DNA of 64,000 nt from Streptomyces sp. CB09001 (GTDB lineage: Bacteria > Actinomycetota > Actinomycetes > Streptomycetales > Streptomycetaceae), in assembly GCF_003369795.1 (NCBI RefSeq), contig NZ_CP026730.1, forward strand, positions 4,269,001 through 4,333,000, written 5' to 3'. The translations under genes were made by a program, and so were the position numbers. Every line of letters begins with the position of its first letter. Positions within the stretch are counted from its first letter, which is position 1. Positions 7,855 to 16,375 of this stretch are shown here, in pieces. The notes below the pieces were generated by a model that was given only the letters and a program-made list of their open reading frames with translations, ran no database searches and had not been told where the DNA came from.

Positions 7855-8516
7855 AGGGACAACCGGTATCAGTAGCTCCTCCATACCTTCAAGAAACGTG
7901 TGCTGCGCCACAGTTGTTCAATCGAGCCGCCGAATCCCGGGCGTGTCGCTCTTTATTGACGCCGTAACGGACATAGTGGACGGGCCGTAACCGGCCTGTG
8001 ATCACGGTCTTTGATCGTTACGCCCGAATTGCCCCGCGCTTACCACTTGTTGGGACACTTGGCCAAGCCCGGTTCTCAGACGTCTCTCATGAATGTGGCG
8101 CAGGTCACGGAACGGTTACCCCGGCGCACGCGTCCGTCGCGTGCGGGGTGCGCCGGCCGGCCTCCTCGGCCCCCTCGGCCGGTGCGGCGATGACTGCCGG
8201 GTGCGCGCCGCCGCTCGTGAACGCGTGCACGTGTCCACACCACCCTCCGGCCCTCCCTCTCATGTGTGAACGCCTCCTCTATCAAGGGCGTGCGTCCAAC
8301 GCCAATTTGCATGCAAGGGAACCATCTTGATATTGAGACGCACCTCGCTCGGACCCTCTGGCCAGCGACGACGAGTGAAAATGTCACCTCTGGTGATCAG
8401 GTGAACGCTTCTTGTGTGAAGATCACCGCTCATCCGACTTCATGATCGTTCGTCAGGTGGTGGAGATCACAAAGCTTGTGCAATACCCCGTGTCGCAGAT
8501 CACAGAGCGTCGGGCA

Positions 8517-8522
8517 TAGGAT
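8517..8522 (+). promoter_or_regulatory. candidate -10 of the nuoA-N promoter
   Basis: TAGGAT resembles the principal-sigma -10 hexamer and sits 21 bp before the Rex-like operator, so an operator-bound repressor would lie at about +10 to +27. The -35 is poor, which fits a promoter needing an activator. Confidence 0.35.
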
Positions 8523-8537
8523 GCGAGGCAGTTGGGC

Positions 8538-8555
8538 TTGTGACCTGCTTCACAT
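8538..8555 (+). promoter_or_regulatory. Rex-type redox operator upstream of nuoA
   Basis: TTGTGACCTGCTTCACAT keeps the inverted half-sites of the Rex operator consensus TTGTGAA-N4-TTCACAA, with mismatches at the seventh and last positions and in the central spacer. Rex senses the NADH/NAD+ ratio, and nuo is a known Rex target in Streptomyces coelicolor, which supports the call. It lies 107 bp before the nuoA start. Confidence 0.65.
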
Positions 8556-8661
8556 GTTCGCGATCTTCGTCGGGACGGGCGGGGCTCGTGGGGCTGTTGG
8601 GGCGGCTGTGAGTCCAGTGCAACCGCCAGCAGTCAGTGCCGACTGAGAGGAGCGAGGAGCG

Positions 8662-9021
8662 GTGAACGCGTATGCGCCCATCCTCGTACTGGGAGCCCTC
8701 GGGGCAGGCTTTGCGATCTTCTCCGTGGTGATGGCCACGCTGATCGGTCCGAAGCGGTACAACCGGGCGAAGCTCGAGGCCTACGAGTGCGGCATCGAGC
8801 CGACCCCCACGCCGGCCGGCGGCGGGCGCTTCCCCATCAAGTACTACCTGACGGCGATGCTCTTCATCATCTTCGATATCGAGATCGTCTTCCTCTACCC
8901 CTGGGCCGTCACCTTCGACGCCCTGGGGATTTTCGGGCTCGTGGAGATGCTGCTCTTCGTGCTCACCGTCTTCGTCGCGTACGCGTACGTATGGCGGCGC
9001 GGCGGCCTGGAATGGGACTGA
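8662..9021 (+). CDS. nuoA: NADH-quinone oxidoreductase subunit A
   Basis: First gene of a complete 14-gene complex I operon. This 119-residue membrane subunit has three predicted transmembrane helices and the family motif YECGIEPTP, then IKYYLTAMLFIIFDIEIVFLYPWA, the segment near the quinone channel with the conserved acidic residues. GTG start with GAGGAGCGAGGAGC upstream. It is transcribed from the regulated interval on its left and is followed by nuoB after 12 bp. Confidence 0.95.
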   Translation: MNAYAPILVLGALGAGFAIFSVVMATLIGPKRYNRAKLEAYECGIEPTPTPAGGGRFPIKYYLTAMLFIIFDIEIVFLYPWAVTFDALGIFGLVEMLLFVLTVFVAYAYVWRRGGLEWD

Positions 9022-9033
9022 GGGGCCTTTGAC

Positions 9034-9584
<551 letters not shown>

Positions 9585-9588
<4 letters not shown>

Positions 9589-10340
9589 GTGACGCGAACA
9601 ACACCGCGGGTGACGCGAACGAGGTCAACCCCGAGAAGGACCTGTCCGCGGAGAACCTCCCCGGCCAGCGGGGCCAGGGCGGCGAGGAGATCCGCGTCCA
9701 GCGCGGCATGTTCGGAGCCAACAACGGCGGCGACACCTCCGGCTACGGCGGCCTGGTCCGCTCCGTCCGGCTCCCCGGACCGGCGAGCCGGCCCTACGGC
9801 GGTTGGTTCGACGAGGTCGCCGACGAACTCGAGGGCGCACTGGAGGAGCAGGGGCTCCTGCCCGAGAACGCCATCGAGAAGACGGTCGTCGACCGCGGCG
9901 AGGTGACCTTCCACATCGAGCGCGAGCACCTGGTCCGGGTGGCCCGCACCCTGCGCGACGACCCGGCCCTGCGCTTCGAACTGTGCACCGGCGTCAGCGG
10001 TGTCCACTACCCGCACGACAAGGGCCGCGAGCTGCACGCCGTCTACCACCTGCGCTCGATCACCCACAACCGGCTGATCCGTCTCGAAGTCAGCGCCCCC
10101 GACGGCGACCCGCACATCCCGTCGCTGGTCTCCGTCTACCCGACCAACGACTGGCACGAGCGCGAGACGTACGACTTCTTCGGCATCGTCTTCGACGATC
10201 ACCCGGCCCTGACGCGGATCATGATGCCGGACGACTGGCAGGGCTTTCCGCAGCGCAAGGACTACCCCCTCGGCGGCATCCCCGTCGAGTACAAGGGCGC
10301 CCAGATCCCGGCTCCGGACCAGCGGAGGTCGTACTCGTGA
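9585..10340 (+). CDS. nuoC: NADH-quinone oxidoreductase subunit C
   Basis: A 251-residue 30-kDa-type subunit. The C-terminal half carries the family signature NDWHERETYDFFGIVFDDHP followed by RKDYPLGG. The first 60 residues or so are polar and Gly/Asn-rich (GQRGQGGEE, GANNGGDTSGYGG), an N-terminal extension common in streptomycete NuoC. The start GTG at 9585 overlaps the nuoB stop by 4 bp, and the gene's own stop overlaps nuoD. It scaffolds NuoB and NuoD in the connecting module. Confidence 0.94.
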
Positions 10341-11659
10341 GCACTTCCCACGCCTCCCCCAGGGAGACGACCGAAGGCACCGTCTACACGGTCACCGGCG
10401 GTGACTGGGACGAGGTCGTCCAGTCCGCGGCCCGCGCCGACGACGAGCGCATCGTCGTCAACATGGGCCCGCAGCACCCGTCCACACACGGCGTGCTCCG
10501 CCTCATCCTGGAGATCGACGGCGAGACGGTCACCGAGGCCCGCTGCGGCATCGGCTACCTGCACACCGGCATCGAGAAGAACCTCGAGTACCGGAACTGG
10601 ACGCAGGGCACCACGTTCGTGACGCGCATGGACTACCTGACGCCGTTCTTCAACGAGGCGGCGTACTGCCTGGGCGTCGAGAAACTCCTGGGCATCGAGG
10701 ACCAGATCCCGGACCGCGCCACGATCATCCGGGTCCTGCTGATGGAGCTGAACCGGCTCTCCTCGCACCTGGTGGCCATCGCCACCGGCGGCATGGAGCT
10801 GGGCGCCACCACGATCATGATCTACGGCTTCCGCGATCGTGAACTGATTCTCGACATCTACGAGCTGATCACCGGCCTCAGGATGAACCACGCGTACATC
10901 CGCCCGGGCGGACTCGCCCAGGACCTGCCGCCGGGCGCCGTGGACCAGATCCGCGAGTTCGTGAAGAAGATGAACAAGAACCTCCCCGAGTACGACAAGC
11001 TCGCCACCGGGAACCCCATCTTCAAGGCCCGCATGCAGGACGTCGGCTACCTCGACCTGGCCGGCTGCATGGCCCTCGGCGCCACCGGCCCCGTCCTCAG
11101 GTCCACCGGCCTCCCGCACGACCTGCGCAAGACCCAGCCGTACTGCGGCTACGAGACGTACGACTTCGACGTCCCGACCGCCGACACCTGCGACTCCTAC
11201 GGCCGCTTCCTGATCCGGCTGGAGGAGATGCGCCAGTCGCTCAGGATCGTCGAGCAGTGCCTGGACCGGCTCCAGCCCGGCCCGGTCATGGTCGCCGACA
11301 AGAAGATCGCCTGGCCCGCCCAGCTCGCCCTGGGGCCGGACGGCCTGGGCAACTCCCTCGACCACATCAAGAAGATCATGGGCACCTCCATGGAGGCCCT
11401 GATCCACCACTTCAAGCTGGTCACCGAGGGCTTCCGGGTACCGCCGGGACAGGCGTACACGGCGGTCGAGTCCCCCAAGGGCGAGCTCGGCGTGCACGTC
11501 GTCTCCGACGGTGGCACCCGACCCTTCCGGGTCCACTTCCGCGACCCGTCCTTCACCAACCTGCAGGCCATGGCGGCGATGTGCGAGGGCGGCCAGGTCG
11601 CCGACGTCATCGTCGCGGTGGCGTCCATCGACCCCGTGATGGGAGGCGTCGACCGGTGA
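10337..11659 (+). CDS. nuoD: NADH-quinone oxidoreductase subunit D
   Basis: A 440-residue 49-kDa-type subunit that forms the quinone-reduction pocket with NuoB. Family sequence is plain: NMGPQHPSTHGVLR, IGYLHTGIEKNLEYR, TRMDYLTPFFNE near the quinone site, and the C-terminal DPVMGGVDR. It is the only NuoD in the window: the second nuo cluster has none, so this gene may have to serve both complexes. GTG start overlapping the nuoC stop; its own TGA overlaps nuoE. Confidence 0.96.
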   Translation: MSTSHASPRETTEGTVYTVTGGDWDEVVQSAARADDERIVVNMGPQHPSTHGVLRLILEIDGETVTEARCGIGYLHTGIEKNLEYRNWTQGTTFVTRMDYLTPFFNEAAYCLGVEKLLGIEDQIPDRATIIRVLLMELNRLSSHLVAIATGGMELGATTIMIYGFRDRELILDIYELITGLRMNHAYIRPGGLAQDLPPGAVDQIREFVKKMNKNLPEYDKLATGNPIFKARMQDVGYLDLAGCMALGATGPVLRSTGLPHDLRKTQPYCGYETYDFDVPTADTCDSYGRFLIRLEEMRQSLRIVEQCLDRLQPGPVMVADKKIAWPAQLALGPDGLGNSLDHIKKIMGTSMEALIHHFKLVTEGFRVPPGQAYTAVESPKGELGVHVVSDGGTRPFRVHFRDPSFTNLQAMAAMCEGGQVADVIVAVASIDPVMGGVDR

Positions 11660-12528
11660 CCACCTCTTCTTCGGAGCGGGGCGTCAGCCTGGGCATGCCG
11701 GAACTGCCCGCGCCCGCCTACCCGGACGACGTCCGGGCCCGGCTGGAGACCGACGCGCGCGAGGTCATCGCCCGCTACCCGGACTCCCGGTCCGCCCTCC
11801 TGCCGTTGCTGCACCTGGTGCAGTCGGAGGAGGGACACGTCACGCGCACCGGGATGCAGTTCTGCGCGGACATGCTGGACCTCACCACCGCCGAGGTCAC
11901 CGCGGTCGCGACCTTCTACACCATGTACCGGCGCCGGCCCAGCGGCGACTACCAGGTCGGGGTCTGCACCAACACGCTGTGCGCGGTGATGGGCGGCGAC
12001 GCCATCTTCGAGTCCCTCCAGGACCACCTCGGCGTCGGCAACGGCGAGACCACCGACGACGGCAAGGTCACCCTGGAGCACATCGAGTGCAACGCGGCCT
12101 GCGACTTCGCACCGGTCGTGATGGTCAACTGGGAGTTCTTCGACAACCAGACCCCGGCGACCGTCAAGGACCTCGTCGACGACCTGCGCGCGGGACGGCC
12201 GGTGACGCCCACGCGCGGTGCGCCGCTGTGCACCTTCAAGGAGACCGCCCGGATCCTGGCGGGCTTCCCCGACGAGCGGGACGGCGCCGTCGCGGCCGGC
12301 GGCAGCGCGGGTCCCGCCTCCCTGGCCGGCCTGAAGCTGGCGAAGGGCGAAGTGCCCGCCGCACGCGTGGTGCACCCGCGGGACGGCGGACCGCACGACG
12401 CGCCGCAGGACCGGGCTGTGCACGACCCGTCCCCGACGGAACACCTCAGCTCGCACGACGCGCCGCAGGACACATCGGCATCCGACCCTTCCAACCCGGC
12501 AGGGCCTACCGCCGAGGAGGGGGAGTGA
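11656..12528 (+). CDS. nuoE: NADH-quinone oxidoreductase subunit E
   Basis: A 290-residue subunit of the NADH-oxidising module. The thioredoxin-like [2Fe-2S] domain shows its four ligands in VGVCTNTLCAVMGG and IECNAACDFAP. After about residue 190 the protein continues with a disordered, His/Asp/Pro-rich tail in which HDAPQD occurs twice, encoded by a DNA repeat exactly 60 bp apart (about 12392 and 12452). Bacterial NuoE is usually 160-240 residues, so the tail is an addition. The TGATG junction couples it to nuoF. Confidence 0.94.
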   Translation: MTTSSSERGVSLGMPELPAPAYPDDVRARLETDAREVIARYPDSRSALLPLLHLVQSEEGHVTRTGMQFCADMLDLTTAEVTAVATFYTMYRRRPSGDYQVGVCTNTLCAVMGGDAIFESLQDHLGVGNGETTDDGKVTLEHIECNAACDFAPVVMVNWEFFDNQTPATVKDLVDDLRAGRPVTPTRGAPLCTFKETARILAGFPDERDGAVAAGGSAGPASLAGLKLAKGEVPAARVVHPRDGGPHDAPQDRAVHDPSPTEHLSSHDAPQDTSASDPSNPAGPTAEEGE

Positions 12529-13874
12529 TGACCGTGGCAGCCGAGATCAGGGGCAGCAGCCCGGAGAAGCTGCTCGCACCCGTGCTGTCGGCCTTCTGGG
12601 ACGAGGACGAGTCGTGGACTCTCGACGTCTACCGGAGGCACGAGGGGTACGAGGGACTTCGCAAGGCGCTGGCGATGGCGCCGGACGACCTGATCGCGTA
12701 CGTCAAGGAGTCCGGTCTGCGTGGACGCGGCGGTGCCGGGTTCCCGACGGGGATGAAGTGGCAGTTCATTCCTCAGGGGGACGGCAAGCCTCACTATCTA
12801 GTTGTCAACGCCGACGAATCGGAGCCGGGAACCTGCAAGGACATCCCGCTCCTCTTCGCGAACCCGCACAGCCTCATCGAGGGCATCGTCATCGCGTGTT
12901 ACGCCATCAGGTCTTCGCATGCCTTCATCTATCTGCGTGGTGAAGTCGTCCCAGTGCTGCGGCGGTTGCACGAGGCCGTGCGCGAGGCCTACGCGGCCGG
13001 CTTCCTCGGCGAGAACATCCTGGGCAGCGGACTCGACCTCACCCTCACCGTGCACGCGGGCGCGGGCGCGTACATCTGCGGTGAGGAGACCGCACTGCTC
13101 GACTCGCTCGAAGGCCGCCGGGGTCAACCGCGGCTCCGTCCCCCCTTTCCTGCCGTCGCGGGCCTCTACGCGTGCCCGACTGTGGTGAATAACGTCGAAT
13201 CCATCGCTTCAGTTCCCGCGATCCTGAACAAGGGCAAGGACTGGTTCAGGTCGATGGGCAGCGAGAAGTCCCCGGGCTTCACGCTCTACTCGCTCAGCGG
13301 CCACGTCGCGGGCCCCGGCCAGTACGAGGCCCCGCTCGGCATCACACTGCGCCAGCTCCTCGACATGAGCGGCGGCATGCGCCCCGGCCACCGCCTCAAG
13401 TTCTGGACGCCCGGCGGTTCCTCGACGCCGATGTTCACCGAGGAGCACCTCGACGTCCCCCTCGACTACGAAGGAGTGGGCGCCGCCGGTTCCATGCTCG
13501 GCACCAAGGCGCTCCAGTGCTTCGACGAGACGACCTGCGTCGTGCGCGCCGTCACCCGCTGGACCGAGTTCTACGCCCACGAGTCCTGCGGCAAGTGCAC
13601 ACCCTGCCGCGAAGGCACCTACTGGCTCGTCCAGTTGCTGCGCGACATCGAGGCCGGCAAGGGACAGATGTCCGACCTCGACAAGCTGAACGACATCGCC
13701 GACAACATCAACGGCAAGTCCTTCTGCGCCCTCGGCGACGGTGCCGCCTCGCCGATCTTCTCCTCGCTCAAGTACTTCCGCGAGGAGTACGAGGAGCACA
13801 TCACGGGCCGCGGCTGCCCCTTCGACCCGGCCAAGTCGACGGCCTGGGCCGACCGCACGGAGGTGAAGGCATGA
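12528..13874 (+). CDS. nuoF: NADH-quinone oxidoreductase subunit F
   Basis: A 448-residue NADH- and FMN-binding subunit. Seen are the nucleotide loop GLRGRGGAGFPTGMKW, the NADESEPGTCKD segment, GAGAYICGEETALL, and the N3 cluster ligands in SCGKCTPCREGT plus a later cysteine in SFCALGDG. The stretch from about 12762 to 13212 uses many codons that are rare elsewhere in the operon (cta, gtt, gaa, cct, tct, cat, tat), although the protein there is ordinary and highly conserved. ATG start inside TGATG with nuoE. Confidence 0.96.
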   Translation: MTVAAEIRGSSPEKLLAPVLSAFWDEDESWTLDVYRRHEGYEGLRKALAMAPDDLIAYVKESGLRGRGGAGFPTGMKWQFIPQGDGKPHYLVVNADESEPGTCKDIPLLFANPHSLIEGIVIACYAIRSSHAFIYLRGEVVPVLRRLHEAVREAYAAGFLGENILGSGLDLTLTVHAGAGAYICGEETALLDSLEGRRGQPRLRPPFPAVAGLYACPTVVNNVESIASVPAILNKGKDWFRSMGSEKSPGFTLYSLSGHVAGPGQYEAPLGITLRQLLDMSGGMRPGHRLKFWTPGGSSTPMFTEEHLDVPLDYEGVGAAGSMLGTKALQCFDETTCVVRAVTRWTEFYAHESCGKCTPCREGTYWLVQLLRDIEAGKGQMSDLDKLNDIADNINGKSFCALGDGAASPIFSSLKYFREEYEEHITGRGCPFDPAKSTAWADRTEVKA

Positions 13875-16375
13875 CAGTGACCACCAATGCTCCCTCGGGA
13901 GGGGGAGAGGCGGCGGTCCCGCCGGAGGACCTCGTATCGCTGACGATCGACGGCGCCGAGATCAGTGTCCCCAAGGGCACGCTGGTCATCCGGGCCGCCG
14001 AGCAGCTCGGCATCGAGATCCCCCGGTTCTGCGACCACCCCCTCCTCGACCCGGCCGGCGCCTGCCGCCAGTGCATCGTCGAGGTCGAGGGCCAGCGCAA
14101 GCCCATGGCGTCCTGCACCATCACCTGCACCGACGGCATGGTGGTGAAGACACAGCTCACCTCCCCCGTCGCCGAGAAGGCACAGCACGGTGTGATGGAG
14201 CTGCTGCTCATCAACCACCCGCTGGACTGCCCGGTCTGCGACAAGGGCGGCGAGTGCCCCCTGCAGAACCAGGCGATGTCGCACGGCCAGGCCGACTCCC
14301 GCTTCGAGGGCAAGAAGCGGACCTACGAGAAGCCGGTGGCGATCTCGACGCAGGTGCTGCTCGACCGCGAGCGCTGCGTGCTGTGCGCCCGCTGCACCCG
14401 GTTCTCCAACCAGGTCGCGGGCGACCCGATGATCGAGCTGATCGAGCGGGGCGCGCTCCAGCAGGTCGGTACCGGCGAGGGCGACCCCTTCGAGTCGTAC
14501 TTCTCCGGCAACACCATCCAGATCTGCCCGGTCGGCGCCCTGACCTCGGCGGCCTACCGGTTCCGCTCCCGGCCCTTCGACCTGATCTCCTCGCCGTCGG
14601 TGTGCGAGCACTGCTCCGGCGGCTGCGCGACCCGCACCGACCACCGGCGCGGCAAGGTCATGCGGCGCCTCGCGGCCAACGAGCCCGAGGTCAACGAGGA
14701 GTGGATCTGCGACAAGGGGCGTTTCGGCTTCCGGTACGCCCAGCAGCGGGACCGGCTCACCACGCCCCTGGTGCGCAACGCCGAGGGCGAGCTGGAGCCG
14801 GCCTCCTGGCCGGAGGCGCTGCAGATCGCCGCGCAGGGACTGCTTGCCTCCAGGGGCCGCACCGGCGTCCTGACCGGCGGGCGGCTCACCGTCGAGGACG
14901 CCTACGCGTACAGCAAGTTCGCGCGCGTGGCGCTCGACACCAACGACATCGACTTCCGCGCGCGCGTGCACAGCGCCGAGGAGGCCGACTTCCTGGCCGC
15001 CCGGATCGCCGGACGCGGCCGCGACCTGGACGGCACCGGCGTCACGTACACGTCGCTGGAGAAGGCGCCCGCGGTCCTGCTGGTCGGCTTCGAGGCCGAG
15101 GAGGAGGCGCCCGGCGTCTTCCTCCGGCTGCGCAAGGCCTGGCGGGGGCACGGGCAGAAGGTCTTCTCGCTGGCCACGCACGCCACGCGGGGCCTGGAGA
15201 AGGCGGGCGGCACCCTGCTCCCCGCCGCCCCCGGCACCGAGACCGAGTGGCTGGACGCCCTCGCGAGCGGCGTCGGCCTGGAGGAGGGCGGCGCCCAGGC
15301 GGCCGAGGCCCTGCGCGCCGAGGGCGCCGTGATCGTCGTCGGCGAACGGCTGGCGTCCGTGGCCGGCGGCCTCACCTCCGCCGTACGGACCTCGACGGCG
15401 ACCGGCGCCCGGCTGGTGTGGATCCCGCGCCGGGCCGGAGAGCGCGGCGCGATCGAGGCGGGCGCACTGCCGTCGCTGCTGCCCGGTGGGCGCCCGGCGA
15501 CCGACCCGCGCGCGCGTGAGGAGGTCGCCGCCCTGTGGGGCCTGGCCGACCTCCCGCACCGCTACGGCCGCGACACCGGCGAGATCATCGAGGCCGCGGC
15601 CCGGGGCGAACTCCAGGCGCTGCTCGTGGCGGGCGTGGAGGTCGCCGACCTGCCCGACCCCACGCGCGCGCGTGCGGCACTCGACGAGGCCGGGTTCGTG
15701 GTGTCGCTGGAGCTGCGGCCCAGCGAGGTCACCGAACGCGCCGACGTCGTCCTGCCCGTCGCCGCGGTCGCCGAGAAGCCCGGCACCTTCCTGAACTGGG
15801 AGGGCAGGGTGCGCTTCTTCGAGGCCGCGCTCAAGCCCGACCAGATGACCCGCCGCCTGGCCCCCGCCGACGCCCGCGTCCTGCAGATGCTGGCCGACGC
15901 CATGGACGTCCACCTCGGCCTGCCCGATCTGCGCACCACGCGCGCGGAGATCGACCGGCTCGGTGCCTGGGACGGGCCGCGGGCCGGTGAGCCGCTGCAG
16001 ACCGCGAGCGCGCTGCCGCGGCCGGCCGCCGGAGAGGCCGTACTGGCCGGGCACCGGCTCCTGCTCGACCAGGGCCTGTTGCAGCAGGGCGACGAGGCGC
16101 TCGCAGGCACCCGGCACGCCGCCCGCGCGCGGCTGTCGGCCGCCACGGCAGCCGAGGCGGGCGTCAAGGACGGCGACGTCCTCGCCGTGACCGGCCCCGC
16201 CGGAGTCGTCGAACTCCCGCTGCAGGTCACCGAGATGCCCGACCGGGTGGTCTGGCTTCCGCTGAACTCGGCCGGCTCCGGTGTCGCCTCCGACGCCGGG
16301 GTACTGCCCGGAACCCTCGTCCGCATCGGTCCGGCGACGCCCGCGGGCGCCGCCCCCAAGGAGGTGGAGGCATGA
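13871..16375 (+). CDS. nuoG: NADH-quinone oxidoreductase subunit G
   Basis: An 834-residue molybdopterin-oxidoreductase-like electron-wiring subunit. Cluster ligands in order: [2Fe-2S] at FCDHPLLDPAGACRQC and MASC; a His-Cys3 site at HPLDCPVCDKGGECP; a ferredoxin-type set at RCVLCARCTRF with ICPVGAL; and the off-pathway N7 set at VCEHCSGGCATRT and WICDKG. N7 is found in only some complex I lineages. The C-terminal two thirds are the catalytically dead molybdopterin domain with alanine-rich insertions. ATG overlaps the nuoF stop, and its own stop overlaps nuoH. Confidence 0.95.
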   Translation: MTVTTNAPSGGGEAAVPPEDLVSLTIDGAEISVPKGTLVIRAAEQLGIEIPRFCDHPLLDPAGACRQCIVEVEGQRKPMASCTITCTDGMVVKTQLTSPVAEKAQHGVMELLLINHPLDCPVCDKGGECPLQNQAMSHGQADSRFEGKKRTYEKPVAISTQVLLDRERCVLCARCTRFSNQVAGDPMIELIERGALQQVGTGEGDPFESYFSGNTIQICPVGALTSAAYRFRSRPFDLISSPSVCEHCSGGCATRTDHRRGKVMRRLAANEPEVNEEWICDKGRFGFRYAQQRDRLTTPLVRNAEGELEPASWPEALQIAAQGLLASRGRTGVLTGGRLTVEDAYAYSKFARVALDTNDIDFRARVHSAEEADFLAARIAGRGRDLDGTGVTYTSLEKAPAVLLVGFEAEEEAPGVFLRLRKAWRGHGQKVFSLATHATRGLEKAGGTLLPAAPGTETEWLDALASGVGLEEGGAQAAEALRAEGAVIVVGERLASVAGGLTSAVRTSTATGARLVWIPRRAGERGAIEAGALPSLLPGGRPATDPRAREEVAALWGLADLPHRYGRDTGEIIEAAARGELQALLVAGVEVADLPDPTRARAALDEAGFVVSLELRPSEVTERADVVLPVAAVAEKPGTFLNWEGRVRFFEAALKPDQMTRRLAPADARVLQMLADAMDVHLGLPDLRTTRAEIDRLGAWDGPRAGEPLQTASALPRPAAGEAVLAGHRLLLDQGLLQQGDEALAGTRHAARARLSAATAAEAGVKDGDVLAVTGPAGVVELPLQVTEMPDRVVWLPLNSAGSGVASDAGVLPGTLVRIGPATPAGAAPKEVEA

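Larger units (their letters stand above)
7855..8661. other. long regulatory interval between nlpC/P60 and nuoA
   Basis: No convincing gene lies in these 807 bp; the open frames have no family-like sequence. The half nearest nlpC contains a GTGATCAC palindrome (7998-8005) and a TTGCATGCAA palindrome (8307-8316). The nuoA-proximal half contains a GGTGATC...GATCACC inverted repeat (8392-8427), three AGATCAC boxes (8420, 8464, 8497), the inverted repeat CACAA-AGC-TTGTG (8467-8479), a TAGGAT -10 candidate and a Rex-type operator. It probably carries the promoters of both flanking genes and several regulator sites. Confidence 0.6.

Noticed and set aside
7998..8330. 110-codon open frame between nlpC/P60 and nuoA
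   Set aside because: No ribosome site, irregular composition, and no similarity I recognise; it overlaps regulatory repeats.
7855..8340. Possible c-di-AMP riboswitch upstream of the nlpC/P60 gene, as known for other streptomycete cell-wall hydrolases
   Set aside because: A GCCGAATCC block occurs on the wrong strand and none of the other ydaO blocks (GGGGGACCCA, GGGTGAA, CCGAACCCGxCAGCTxACC) are present in order.
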